Of a DNA stretch of 64,000 nt, positions 28,660-40,842 are shown piece after piece; position 1 is the first letter of the stretch; every line of letters begins with the position of its first letter. The notes under the pieces are model-generated. The model made no database searches. It saw only the letters and a program-made list of their open reading frames with translations, and was not told the DNA's origin. The stretch lies in NCBI GenBank assembly GCA_965112735.1, contig OZ218952.1, forward strand, positions 434,001 to 498,000. Reading direction: 5' to 3'. This DNA comes from Phaeosaccion multiseriatum. Taxonomy: Eukaryota; Ochrophyta, other classes. A program made the position numbers and the translations under genes.

Positions 28660-31577
28660 TACACATACATACACACATATACACAGATCCGGCGGCGGTC
28701 GAAGCCGAACGCCGTGCTACCCCCGCCCCACAACCTTCCCTACACCCTCGAGGTGCTGGCGGAGGACGATGACTTCGCCTGTGTAGTCAAGCCTGCAGGG
28801 GTACTTGTGCACGGAGGGAAGCTCAGCGAGGTAAAAGAAAGAAAGAGGGAGAGAGAGACACAGACAGAGAGAAAGAGGGGGGAGTGTGTTTAGTTTCTTG
28901 AAAACCGAGAGGAGCTTGTTGACCCGTTCGCCCGCCCACCTGCCCCTCTCATTTTGGCTGCGTGTGGTGTGCAGGTTCTGAGCAAGGAAGAGGCGAACAA
29001 GTATCAATTCACCTCTGCCGCCGTCGCATCTGTCACCAGCAGCACTCCTCCGGCAGACGAAGACGAGGAGAAGGAGGAGGACGGGGGGGAGGAAAGGAGG
29101 CAAGAAGAGCGGGAAGGCGGAGGCGGAGGTGGAGAGAAGGGCGAGAAGCCCAAACTCAAGCAACCAGCTCTCGACCCCAACCGTTCGAATCCCATCAACG
29201 CTCTTCTCTACCCTAAGATTTCGAGTGTGCTGCTGCACTTTCTCTCCCCCTCCAAGTCGAGGGAAGACCCTCTGAAGACTCCCGCGCCTGTCCACAGACT
29301 GGACGCACCCACCGGGGGGGTGTTGCTGTGTGCCAAGACGAGAGGAGCGCAGAGGGCCTTCTCGGATGCATTTGAGCAACGGTTGGTGCAGAAGCGGTAC
29401 CGAGCTCTGGTGCATGGAGGGGGAATGCCCCCCACAGGTACGATTATTGTATTGTAGACAACCAACTCGCAAACGTATGGAAAGAACTGACTAAGTATCC
29501 CTTGACGACTAAGCTTTCCCTCCCCCGCCGCTCGTCCGCTCATTGGCTTGTTGCTGCACTATCTGCTTGTAGGCACGATATCGGTGCCATTGAGCGGCAA
29601 GGAGGCCCTCACGCACTTTCAGACGCTGAGCACCACACAATCCCCCACAGCCGGAGGAAAGCTTACTCTCGGTGAGTCACTCCATCAGTCCGTCACTGAG
29701 TCAATCAGTCAATCAGTCAATCAGTCACTCAGTCACTCAGTCCGTCTATCAATCAGTCAGTCGGTCAGTCAGTCAATCAATAGTCAATCAATCATCAGTT
29801 ATTCAGACATTGAAGGGTTGACGTTACCACCTCTAAGGGATGGCGAAGCACGGCGAAGCACCCAGCCTTTGGATCGAAGGGTTGGGTCGAGGAGTGGGTA
29901 GGAGGGTTCCATCCAGTCTGTGCAGAGGGCAGTATTCGGTACTTGAACCCGATGATCTCTCAGTCAGTGATGTGATGTGACTGAAGGCTAACCCCCTCTT
30001 CCGCCTGCCTGCTACTCGCTGTGCCTTCTCCTCTCGCTGGCGTGCTACCGCCCCCCCTCGACGTCTTGCTTTGTTCGGCCCGACCTTTGCCACAACGGTT
30101 TATTGTTTCCTACGCCCCAGTGGAGCTATATCCCAAGACCGGTGAGCAGGATATATCGCTTTTATCCTCACCACTCCACTTCACTCCTCTTCACTGCTTT
30201 ACTCTGTTCTCGGAGTGCAATACCACAACCGAACCCTAACCCACTCACTCATTCACACGCTCAGCTACTCACCCACCCACTCACTCACCCACTCACTCAG
30301 TCGCTCACTCACCCACTCACTCACCCACCCACTGCCAACACGCAGGGAGAACGCACCAGCTACGAAAGCATCTATCCGCCATCGGGCACCCTATTGTTGG
30401 CGACGACAAGTACATGCTCGCACCGGAGGAGCAACAGCAGCAGGAGGAGCCAATGCAGCTTGTGAGGGGGGAGGGGCTCTTCCTGTGGGCGGTGGGCATT
30501 AAACTTGCCCACCCCAAGGAGGGGGAGCCTGCCATTGACGTGAGCACGCAGGAACCAGACGCGTGGAAGCGCTGGATTGACGCAGAGCAGCTGCTGCACG
30601 ACCAGCAGGAGGAGAAGAAGAAGGAGGTGAGGGTGGGGGTGAGGGTGAGAATGAGGGGTGAGGGTGAGGGTGAGGGTGAGGATGAGACTGGGAGTGTTAA
30701 GAGGTCGTGAGTTGTGAGTGCGGCCTGCCTTGTCGGCTCAGCTAAGCTAACCGGGGCTACGATGGTGTGCGTGCGTCTGTGTTGTTGCCCCCTCGTGTAG
30801 GTGAGCGCCGAGGGGGCGGGGGATGCTCAGGCTCCGACGACGGGGGCTGCCCTGTTTAAGGATAACAAGCCACCGAAGATCGATGGGCTTCACACAGTGG
30901 AGAAGGATGGTGAGTGAGTGAGAGAGAGAGAGAGAGAGAGAGTGAGTGAGAGGGTATTGAATGAGAAAATGAATGAATGAGTGAGATTGAGAGAGAGGGG
31001 TGAGTTATGTGAGTGAGTGATTGAGTGAGAGAGTAACGAGTGAGAGAATGAATGAGTGAGATTGAGTGAGAGGGTGAACATGTGGGTTAGTGAGTGAGTG
31101 AGTGAGAGAGAGAGAGTAAGTGAGTGAGAGAATGAGTGAGTGAGAGAATGAGTGAATGAGTGAGAGTGAGTGAGAGTGAATAAGAGGGTGAATAAGTGAG
31201 TGAGTGAGTGAAAGAATGAGCGATGTGAGTCCTTTGCGAAGGAGTGCTTGCTCCCTTGCACCCACCCACCCGAGGCGGATCGTTTCCGCTTACATTTCTC
31301 ACACTCCGTACGTCCATGCACCCTCCTCTCGCGTGCCCTCCCCTTTCTCCCTTCCTCCTCTCCCCGTCCTCCTGCCCTCCTCCTGTCTTGTGCTCCCTTC
31401 TGCGGCTCATCGTGCCCCCCTCTCTCTCTCTTCACAGGCTTTCAATACTACCAATACAACTGGGATGATGCTGCGGCGGCTCAGCAGCAGCAGCAGCAGC
31501 AGGAGGAGGAGGAGGAGGCCGGGGGAGCTCCCTCGTCGGAGAGAGACAGCGCGGCGCCCCTCGAATCGACGTCTTGA
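27428..31577 (+). CDS. RluA-family pseudouridine synthase
   Basis: Nine exons join in phase to 624 residues: 27428-27784, 27926-28186, 28687-28830, 28975-29437, 29573-29671, 30121-30141, 30346-30626, 30801-30909, 31438-31577. RluA enzymes isomerise uridine to pseudouridine in rRNA or tRNA. The catalytic motif is HRLDAPTGGVLLCAK (Asp about residue 362). Supporting motifs are LEVLAEDDDFACVVKPAGVL, VQKRYRALVHG, VELYPKTGRTHQLRKHLSAI and GHPIVGDDKY. An S4-like segment (SARKAVNRGLVLVDGYFSKN) precedes the catalytic domain. The N-terminus has a hydrophobic run before RRAAA-FRV, a possible signal peptide + Phe plastid leader. An acidic insert (about residues 270-310) splits the catalytic domain, and a Gln/Glu run ends the protein. 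Exon 6 is only 21 nt and encodes the start of the Y-P-K-T-G motif. Confidence 0.92.
29693..29800 (+). repeat. (CAGT)n-type repeat in RluA-type intron
   Basis: A degenerate TCAGTCAATCAGTCACTCAG repeat follows the fifth exon. GAGT and CACT repeats fill the introns at 30240-30335 and 30912-31210. Confidence 0.85.
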
Positions 31578-32547
31578 GCCATTCGCTACGAGTAGTCATC
31601 CACACGCTTGTATTCTGCTGAACACAAACCGTACACCCATTACTGGCCTTCGAAAGTCGGAAGTGACTATTTAAAATTGATGTTGGAGAGAAGAGACAAA
31701 GCGGCAGAGTGCTGATCATAGTTTCATTTTACTTACAGCTACAGCCCCAAGTAGTATTTTGTTTTCTCATCCTTTGTTCTCCCTTCCTTCTCTTTCCTTC
31801 TTTTTTGTACAGATCGAGATAGATCCTCACCAACAGAGCACCGTATCCTCTCCCAACAAGGCCTGTGATGCACAACCACACATACAGTAGAGCTCCCCGA
31901 CAAACAACACTAACAAAAGTAGGGCTTCTCCCGGTGGGTGGAAGGGAGAAAGGGGGAAGGCAGATAAGCGGGCAGGCGAGGCGGGTAGCAACCCCCCCCT
32001 CAGCTGTGCATCAACTTGCCTCCCCCTTTCTCGCAATCGCCCTGCCTCTCCCCACATTACCTTGATCACTCTCAGGGGCCCTTCGCGACACAGACGAAAG
32101 TGCCAATTCCTTTTCGCCCACTCACCATAACACGCGCAAAATTATGCCCGTAAAGTGACCAATTCACTTTACGGGCACCTTCACCACCGCCATAACATTC
32201 AACAGCCTCCTTGTACCAGCCTCCTTCTCCCCCCTCTCCTTCTCCCTCTCTTGTGTGTTTCTGTGTATGTGTGTCTCTATCTCTCGCGCTCTGCCCGGAG
32301 GAAGCCCCCCCCCCGGCCATCGCTGGCGATTTGACACACCCCTCCTCACTCACTGCCATCCCTCTTCCCTCTCTTTGAACAACGCGTATGTACATTCATC
32401 CCCAATCTTGTCACCACTGATTCCTGCTCCCCTCCCCTTCTTCTCTCTTGCTCTTCCCCAAAACAAGAGATGAAGAGAAAGAGAGGGCAGCAAGGACGGA
32501 CAGACGCGAGTGGCCTCTGTCTGTCAGCGCACTGACCCCCCTCCTAT
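31578..32547. other. Convergent intergenic region with a perfect hairpin
   Basis: No gene is evident between the RluA-type stop and the carrier-like stop. The notable element is a perfect inverted repeat at 32145-32177, listed separately. Confidence 0.6.
32145..32177. repeat. Perfect 14-bp inverted repeat with CCAAT loop
   Basis: TGCCCGTAAAGTGA (32145-32158) is followed by CCAAT and its exact reverse complement TCACTTTACGGGCA (32164-32177). It lies about 370 bp downstream of the carrier-like stop codon and 570 bp beyond the RluA-type stop, so it could form a hairpin in either 3' transcript. Confidence 0.9.
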
Positions 32548-34127
32548 TCACCAGCGCTGCTTCCTCCCCTTGGACCCCATCGGCAGCCCCCCGGCCCCTT
32601 CGTCCCCCAAAACAGGCTCTCCAACGCTGGAGTGCAACATCTTTCGAGCCGCCGTGTTGCCCAGTCCCCCAATGCCAAAGGCCGCGCCAATGCGCACGAA
32701 GCGCAGCGCCACAGCAGCGGGGTAGGTGGGTCCTATCCTCTTGAAACGGCTGGAGAGCGTAACGCCCGAGCCCTGGCGGTTGTACATGTCCAAACCCAGC
32801 AGGTGCATGGGCGTGAAGAGGAACTGTCCAAAGCCGGGGGTGAGCAGCTGAGCCATGGTGTCTGCGGACTTGGCATCCACCCTGCTCCTGGTCTGGATCT
32901 GCTTGCTCACAGAGTCGGGCAGTGTGAAGCTGGAAGCCATGGTGGCGCAGTCTCGCAGCGTAAAGAGCGTGTAGCTCATCAGAGGCACGCTCGCCGTGGC
33001 GCCCCCTGTCAAGCCGAACATCTTGGCAATGGCCAGGTCCTTTGCGATGCCCGCGGGTAGGTTGACCACAGTGGTGCCCACAAACTTGGGCAGCAAGCTA
33101 CTGCAGCCTCTGCTCTCGCACATCGAGGTCACTACATTGGCCGCGAGGTAGGTGGCGCTGTACAGGCCCCAGGTCCAGAGGAACTCGGGCCGGGCCAGGA
33201 AGGACGCGGGGCTGAAGACGAGGTCCCGGGCTGCCTGGCGCAGACACGTGCCCATGCCCATGGCGCCGCTTGCACTGGCGATGATGCTTCGGTCCACCAC
33301 AGTCACAAAGGGAGCGACTGCGAAGGCCGCCGCACCGGCAGCCAGTGTGTCTGCCCCAAGCTGCTTTACCCACCGTGGGATCATCCTCAGGGGGTGGAAG
33401 CCCTCGTGCGGGTGTCTACTCCTTCCACTACTGGAGGCCCAAAGTTCGTCCTGCTGTTGCTGTTGCTGCTGCTGCTGCTGCTGCTGCTCTTGTTGTTGCT
33501 GCGCTGCTTCCTCCCCCTCGCGCGGGATCCTAACCGGGCTGTGGTGCGGGATGCCCTCCCACAGGTCACTAAGGGCCTGCCCGACCGAGCTGAGAGACAG
33601 AAGGGAGAAGTACAAGCAAGCAGAGAAGTCCTGGTTAGAATACTTTTTCAAGGCAGACTGCCACGAAGGCGAGACACAAGAGGCGGAAGATGCCATGAAT
33701 ATAACCCATCCTTGCCCTCGCCCCCTGCCCTGCCTCCCCGCCCTTCACCGCCCTCCACCGGGCATCCTTCCAAAGAACGAAAAGACTCAAAAAACGCGGG
33801 AGATTAACAGACCATTGTGAATAGCAGCCCATCTCTGCCCTTGCCCCCCCCCCCCGCCTCTCCGCCCCCTCACCTGACGTCATCCTGCTGCCTCTGCCTT
33901 CTCGTGCCCGCCGGCGAGCCTCTTCGAGCCTGGCGAGGCAGCTGGACGGGAACAGTCTCAGAGTGCGGCCGAATGGAAATTTCGGCCTTGGCCTGGATCA
34001 GCAGCATGGGCAGCGCGCACATGGCAGCCGCTAGCACAATGCCCACCCCTCTCCTCCTCTTGCTGCCTCCGCTGCGCCCCCCTCCCATGCATCGTCTCCG
34101 CCCGCCGCTGTCACCCGTGCTGGACAT
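32548..34127 (-). CDS. Multi-spanning, mitochondrial-carrier-like membrane protein
   Basis: Two exons, 33874-34127 and 32548-33589, join in phase to 431 residues (QDDVS|SVGQAL). The N-terminus has an Arg/Gly-rich stretch then a hydrophobic segment (VGIVLAAAMCALPMLLI), possibly a membrane anchor. A poly-Gln run of about 20 follows. The C-terminal ~300 residues alternate hydrophobic segments with short polar loops: GADTLAAGAAAFAVAPFVTV, PEFLWTWGLYSATYLAANVV, VGTTVVNLPAGIAKDLAIAK, PLMSYTLFTLRD, RFVRIGAAFGIGGLG. The spacing and the Pro/charged residues after hydrophobic segments resemble divergent mitochondrial-carrier-like proteins, but no PxD/ExxK signature is clear. Transported substrate and membrane are unknown. 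It shares a 600-bp divergent region with the first GT2 gene. Confidence 0.72.
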
Positions 34128-34727
34128 CTTACTCTCCCGCCTTCAAAACGAAAAGCAGTTTCCAAGTCCCTATTGCGTCCGAAGATAGCTGCTTCAGCTG
34201 CACACAGAGACTCCTTTCTACTAGTGATGATGCCGCTATTGTTTGCACTACCATGTATACTGAAACCTTTTGCTCCTGTTCTCTATGACGGACCTTGTTT
34301 TGCTAACTGCTGAGGAGAGCCGAACGGGACGAGAGGATAAACCCGGGGGGCCTTTTTTGACTCACTACAACTGGAACGGAAACTGAAAGCCCTCGCTTAA
34401 AATCGTTCCGCTTCCTATTTTTTTACCAACGGCCTTCCAGTTGTGCTGGACTTTAATTCAGGATCCCCGCGAGAAGCTTGGAGTTGCAGCACCTCCGCCA
34501 CACAAGAGAACTTGCAGCTTAACGGGTGAGTTATATCACTGAGGCCTTCTCGGTGGCAGCACCACGCTCTCTCGGCCCCCGTCAAGTCTGTGCGGTGATA
34601 AGCTTCAGAGGCAACGCTTGCTAAAACCCTTGCTGGACTCCTTGCTGGACTAGAGCAGGAGAACAAGGAAGGGCGGAGCAGCAGCAGCTTAGGAGGAGGA
34701 GGACGAGGAGGAGAGGGCGGCGGCAGC
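34128..34727. promoter_or_regulatory. Divergent promoter region, carrier-like / GT2-A
   Basis: 600 bp of unique sequence between the two start codons. There is no long simple repeat. An AGGAGG-type purine run precedes the GT2-A start codon. Confidence 0.5.
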
Positions 34728-37305
34728 ATGGCGGACAACGGGGAGATAGCCGGGGCCAGCGATAGCGCGAATAATACGCTGAGCAGGGGAGTGAGCTTTC
34801 GCTCGCCGCTGACCTCTCCGTTGGGAGAGGGGGAGGGAGGGGAGGCGGTTGGGGCCGGGGGAACGAGCGCAAATAGCCCCATGACAGAGAGCATAGTGTC
34901 GCCATTAGGGCGAGGAGCGAGATCAGGGTCAGGCGGTGAGACGTACTCGCGGGGGCAGCTCGCGACGCCAAATGTAGTTACAGCGGAGACACCGACCCCC
35001 CTCGGCCGGAAGGACGCGCCCATCGACACAAACTTTACGCCGCCCATTGTTGGTATGTTTGTGGACACCCCGGGAGGGAAGGTGGGCACAGAGTCCGGGC
35101 TAAAGTCGTCCGAGGTGGCAAAGATGATTCATGAGGAGCGCATGGTCAAGGCAATGTACAAGGGCTCCACCATGAGTCAGATTGAGAACCGCAGCAATGC
35201 CAAGGAGGTGGTGCCGCTGGGGGCGGAGAAGGACATGGGGGTGGAAATGTACGAGGACGTGCGGCACACGAGGAAGATGAACTACTACATTCAGGGCGCG
35301 GTGCTGCTGCTCGTCTTTACGGCGCAGGGCCTGTTCATTTGGGGGCAGATTGAGCTCATTCAGGAGGATGGGCTGTGGCTGCGCTGGCTCAACGTGGCGT
35401 GGGTGCCTGTGTACATCTTCTTTATGCTCTTCGCCGTGCAGTTCGCCATCAACCAGGTCATTTGCTCGCTGGGACCCATCGCCCACATGCAGACCAACTC
35501 GCAGTTCTTCAGCGCCATTGCCCCCCCCCGGCCGCTCCACTACCCCAAGATGACCATCCAAATGCCCGTGTACAAGGAGGGTCTGGAAGGCACCATCATT
35601 CCCACACTCCAGTCACTCGAGGTGGCCATTACCCACTACCGCAAGGCGGGGGGGGAGTGCAGAATCTTCATCAACGACGACGGCCTGCAGCTCATTAGCG
35701 AGGAGGACAGGAAAGCACGGATTGCTACCTACGAGGAGCACAAAATTGGATACGTTGCCCGCCCCGACCCCTCGGTGAGGGCTCGAGCGGGTCTGTTCAA
35801 GAAGGCCTCCAACATGAACTACGCGCTGAACATTAGCATCGAGGTGCAGGAAAAGATGGAGGAGGGCCTCAAGCTGCAGGCTGCACAAGCTGCGGTAAGT
35901 CAATAATGGATTGCAAGCTCCATGTTTTGTGTGCGTATGGTTGCTGAAGGTGTCCTCTCGTTGTCTGCGTCTTTAGTTAGGCCCATGGGCTCCAGGAAAG
36001 GGGCTGTTTCTCCTCCTCCTTCCTCCTCTTGCTCACACTCATCCTCCCTCCCTCCCTCCTTCCCTCCCTCCCCTTAATGAACCTAAACAGGTGCGCGAAA
36101 AGTGGAACAACGAGTTCCTCATCGGCGGAGACACCAACATGGGAGAGATCATCCTTCTCATCGACTCAGACACTCGCGTGCCGTATGACTGCCTCACCAA
36201 GGTCGTGGGGGAGTTTGAGCTCACCAAGGACTTGGGCTTCTTGCAGTGCCGTACCACCCCTCTTCGCGACCAAGACAACTACTGGGAGGACATGATTGCG
36301 CACTTCACAGAGTCCATCTACGATGTAGGTATCTCGCTGGCAGTGTCGGCGGGCGACCCTGCCCCTCTTGTCGGGCACAATGCCTTCTTGCGATGGGAGT
36401 GCGTCAAGCAGGCCAGTTGGGTGGATAAGAAGGACGGGGAGCGGAAATTTTGGAGCGAGTCACACGTCAGCGAGGATTTCGACATGTCGCTACGACTGCA
36501 GACGCTGGGCTACATTGGCCGCTACTGCACCTACACCGGCTCGGGTTTCCAGGAGGGGGTGTCTCTCACCGCTGCGGACGAGGTGATTCGGCTTCGCAAG
36601 TACGCTTTCGGCGCTTGCGAGATGGTGCTGAATCGCTTCAAGGACTGGCCGTGCAAGGGGCCGCTCACCCGCATGTACATCGACTACCTGACCTCCCCAA
36701 GCGTCCCTTGGCCTGCCAAGTTTGCCATGTCCGGCTACTTGGGCACCTACTTGGCTATGGCCTACGCCATCATCGGGGTCAGCGCCTACGTAGTGATGCG
36801 AATGTTCGTCCCCGCCATGCAGCAAAAGATGACCAACACCTTCGACATTTACATGACCACGCTGGTGCTGTTCGGAGCCATCGGCTGCTTGGGCTCCGGT
36901 ACCATTCGCTACCGCATGGGCTACTCCTCCTGCAGGAGCATCTTTGGCGCGTGGTGGATGGAGATTCGAAACGCCCCCGTCGTGACAATTTTCTTCGCCT
37001 CCACGCTGTGGCACCTCACCACGTCGTGCTGGAACTACTTTTGGGACATCCCTATGGTGTGGGGTGCCACCATCAAGGAGGTGGAGAACACCACCTTCCT
37101 GCACGAGTTCAAGACCACCTTCCTGCGGTACAGAACCATGTTTTTCGTCATGATTGCCTATGGCGCCTTGTTTTGCTTCGGCATGTGGTACAAGGACATG
37201 CCGTGGGAGGACATTCGCCTCACCTTCCCGGTCATGAACTACATCATCTTCCACATCTTTGGGCCCTTCCTGCTCAACCCAACACTCATGCGCGGGCACT
37301 ACTAA
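34728..37305 (+). CDS. Processive GT2-family glycosyltransferase, paralogue A
   Basis: Exons 34728-35894 and 36091-37305 encode 793 residues. The N-terminal ~150 residues are cytosolic and Ser/Thr/Pro-rich with a VSFRSPLTSP motif. Two hydrophobic segments follow (MNYYIQGAVLLLVFTAQGLF and NVAWVPVYIFFMLFAVQFAI), then the GT-A domain: MPVYKEGLEGTI, FINDDG (about 315), LLIDSDTRVP (DxD, about 415), GHNAFLRWE and SEDFDMSLRLQTLG (about 516). Several C-terminal membrane segments follow. The order D, DxD, (S)ED is that of the cellulose/chitin/hyaluronan synthase superfamily. No classical QxxRW follows the ED motif. The family resembles GT2 proteins known from filamentous fungi and diatoms; the polysaccharide made is not predictable. 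Its closest relative is the convergent neighbour at 37893-40842. Confidence 0.88.
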
Positions 37306-37790
37306 AGTGTCGGTTTCCGCGCGTGGGGGTTGGTTGGGTTTCCTTCCTTCCTTCCTTCCTTCCTTCCTCTCTTGCGTTTCTTCGTATCCAAGTTTGGGTT
37401 CAACTATTGCGGGTGGGGTGTGTAGCTGCAGACTTTGCTTGCGCTCTTCCCTAGACTTGCCAACATACATCACACCATAGCAGTGTAGAGCTTGGCGTTG
37501 TTTTTGATGATGTAGATTATAGTTAAAACTATGTTTAACGACTGATTAGTGACTGACTTCAAATGAAGGAAGCACTCATCCGTATGTACATTTACGGAAA
37601 AATGAATCAAAAGCAAGCTCTCTATCTCTGACTCGGCATAGCAGCCCTGCTTGCGGAGCTGGACAACTACAATAACACTGCACTGCACTCCTCCCTCCTT
37701 TCTTCCTGCCTACCTACTTACCTATACCTACGTAACTACCCAACTCTCTAAGCCCTTTACTGTGTACAACGAAGAAAAAGGGCGGGCGCC

Positions 37791-37831
<41 letters not shown>

Positions 37832-37892
37832 CGATGATGATGACGACTGGGAAAACAAATAGAAAGAGAGCAAAAGCAAACCAGTCGACTGA
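37306..37892. other. Convergent gap between the GT2 paralogues
   Basis: 587 bp with a TTCC run just after the paralogue A stop (37341-37368) and a (GAT)n tract (37792-37845) just after the paralogue B stop. No gene is visible. Confidence 0.75.
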
Positions 37893-39235
37893 CTAGTAGT
37901 GCCCGCGCATGAGCGTTGGGTTGAGGAGGAAGGGCCCAAAGATGTGGAAGAGCACGTAGTTGAAGACGGGGAAGGTGAGGCGAATGTCCTCCCACGGCAT
38001 GTGATACCACCACATGAGGAAGCAGAAGACGATGGCGTAGCCGATCATGATGAAAAACATGTTCTTGTAGCGCTGGCACGTTGTCGTGAACTCGAACCAA
38101 AAGTTTGTAATCTCCAACTCCTTGACCGTCGCGCCCCACACCATAGGGATGTCCCAAAAGTAGTTCCAGCACGCCGTGGTGAGGTGCCACAGGGTGGAGG
38201 CGAAGAAGGTGGTGACGGCAGGGCCGTACTTGAACTCATCCCACACAGCGCCGAAGATGCTCTTGCTGTCCGTCTGGCCCATGCGGTAGCGAATAGTGCC
38301 GGAGCTGATGCACCCAATGCCTCCGAAGAGAAGCAGTGTAGTCATGTAAATGTCAAAGGTATTGGTGACGCTCTCCTGCAGCTCCGGTGACCAGATACGC
38401 ACTGCAACGTAGGCGCTGACGCCGATGATGGCGTAGGCCATGGCGACGTAGGTGCCCAAGTAGCCGGACATTTGCAGCTTGGCGGGCCAAGGCACGCCAG
38501 GGGAGGTGATGTAGCGAATGTACATGCCGGTGAGCGGCCCCTTGCACGGCCAGTCCTTGAAGCGATTCAGCACCATCTCGCAAGCGCCGAAAGCGTACTT
38601 GCGAAGCCGAATGAGCTCATCCGCCGCGGTCAGAGACACCCCCTCCTGGAAACCCGCGCCGGTGTAGGTGCAGTAGCGGCCAATGTAGCCCAGCGTCTGC
38701 AGTCGTAGTGACATATCAAAATCCTCGCTCACGTGGTCCTCGCTCCAGAATTTTTGCTCTCCGTCCTGCTTGTCCTTCCAGCTGGCCTGCTGCACCGCCT
38801 CCCATCGCAAAAAGGCATTGTGCCCGACAAGAGGAGCAGGGTCGCCCGCCGACACGGCCAGGCAAATACCAATATCATAAATGGCCTCTGTGAAGTGGGC
38901 AATCATGTTCTCCCAGTAGTTGTAATCCTCACGAAGCGGGGTGGTACGGCACTGCAGGAAGCCGAGCTGAGGGGTGAGTTCAAACTCCCCGACAATGTTC
39001 GTGAGACAGTCCACAGGCACGCGTGTGTCCGAGTCGATGAGGAGGATGATCTCTCCCATGAGTACATCTCCCCCCATGAGGAATTCGTTGTTGTATTGGT
39101 CGTAGGCCTGATCGAGCCATCGATGATGATGGCACGGAGGGGAAAGGGGCAGGGGCAAGGTGGGTGGGCGAGGGCAGGCAAAGTGGCACAGCAGCAGCAG
39201 CAGCAGCAGCAGGAGGAGGAAAAGGGAGAGGAGGA

Positions 39236-39266
<31 letters not shown>

Positions 39267-40842
39267 TGGGGGGAGAACACGGTCGGGCGAGTGTGAGACT
39301 CTTGCCGAGGCGGTATTTGAAATGGGATGTGTCCTGCAGCCCCGAAGGGCGCCCGTCGATGTGGTGGAAAGGTGCAGAAGAGACAAGTCAGCAGCGCCTG
39401 CCTCACTAGTCAACGAATGCCTTGTCTCAGGGTGGGCATTTCGAGAGCACTTTCGTCCCTTCCCAGCACCCTGCAGACAGGACGGGTCGTCGTCTCTCGT
39501 CGTCATTCAGGCCTCTGTCAATGCTCATCTCTACATCTGAAGTACTTCAACCATCCGGCCCCCACCCCTATCCTCCCCTCCCACCCCAACACACCCATGC
39601 GCACACACAGACCCACATACGCAGCACACACACACACACACACACACATCCACACACACACACCTTCTGTTCGGCTTGCTCCAGGGTAAGTCCGTCGAGC
39701 TCAATGGCGTGCTGAATGAGAACACTGATGCAGAGCGAGTAGTTCATGTTGCTGGCCTTCTTGAACAGTCCCTTCCTCGGACGGACATCCTCAGGGGGTC
39801 GGGCAATGTACCCAATATCGTGTTCTTTGTAGGTGGCAATGCGGGCCGCCCTGTCCTCCTCGCTAATGAGCTGCAGGCCGTCGTCGTTGATGAAGATTTT
39901 GCACTCCCCCCCGGCCTTGCGGTAGTGGCGGATAGCCGCTTCGAGAGAGTGGAGGGTGGGAATGATGGTGCCTTCCAGACCCTCCTTGTACACGGGCATT
40001 TGGATAGTCATCTTTGGGTAGACGAGCGGCCGGGGGGGGGCAATGGCGCTGAAGAACTGGGAGTTAGTCTGCATGTGCGCGATGGGTCCAAAGGCGCAGA
40101 TGACCTGGTTGATGCCGTACTGCACGGCGAAGAGCATGAAGAAGATACCCACCGGCACCCACACCACATTGATCATCCGTAGCCAATAGCCGTCCGCCTG
40201 TGTGATACTAACTTGCTTCCAAATAAAGAGGGCCTGCGCCGTCAGAATGAGAGCCACGGTCAAGGTCTGCGTGTAGTAGCTGAGGTAGCGGTTCACGCGC
40301 TCCTCCTGGTAGGGCTCCATGCCCATCTCGGACTCCGCCCCCAGAGGGTGCACCTCCTTCGCCTTGACCATCTCTGAAATGTCATGTATCGTGGCGCCCC
40401 TGTGCACGGCCCTTTTGAAGCGCTCAGCGTGGAGCAGCTTGGCCACCTGCGCCGAGGTGTATCCCGAGCTATCCTTGGACGCGTCCACAGGCTCGTGGCT
40501 GTAGATGGCGTCATGGCTCGGGGCGTTCATGGGGGCCAGCACGTCAAACCCTGCAGCAGTGTTATTGGCGCCAGGGGTCTCCAACACGTCTCGGTGGTAT
40601 GCTTCCGCGGGAGTGGCCACCACTAGTGGCGTCGTATCACCCTGCACTTCCTTCTTGCTCTTCTTGCTCTTCTTCTTCTTGCCGGGACTCTCCTTTCCAG
40701 CCTTCTGCTTCTTCTTGGGCACCGACACCGAGACCATGGACACGTCCACCACGTCGCCATTGCTGTCTTGGGGAGAGGTCAGAGGAGAGCGGAAGCTCAC
40801 GGTGCGATTGGTGCGGAACCCGTTTCTCGTAGGAGTCGCCAT
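37893..40842 (-). CDS. Processive GT2-family glycosyltransferase, paralogue B
   Basis: Exons 39664-40842 and 37893-39107 encode 797 residues. The second exon is exactly the same length (1215 nt) as that of paralogue A and the intron interrupts the same codon boundary (AEQK|AYDQYNNEF versus QAAQAA|VREKWNNEF). All catalytic motifs are retained: FINDDG, LLIDSDTRVP, GHNAFLRWE, SEDFDMSLRLQTLG. The N-terminal domain shares VSFRSPLTSP but is otherwise diverged, with a Lys-rich block (VPKKKQKAGK). The two genes form a tail-to-tail inverted duplication, and both copies appear intact. Hydrophobic segments match paralogue A. The intron (556 bp) has AGC/AGG repeats and is longer than the 196-bp intron of A. 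Confidence 0.88.
39190..39270 (+). repeat. AGC/AGG compound microsatellite in GT2-B intron
   Basis: Two AGC runs flank an AGG/GGA-rich segment. In gene sense this is a GCT/CCT tract about 80-160 bp upstream of the exon 2 acceptor (right edge 39107). Confidence 0.88.

Noticed and set aside
34728-40842. Naming the GT2 pair as cellulose or chitin synthases
   Set aside because: They share the superfamily motifs, but no classical QxxRW follows the ED motif and the product cannot be inferred from sequence.
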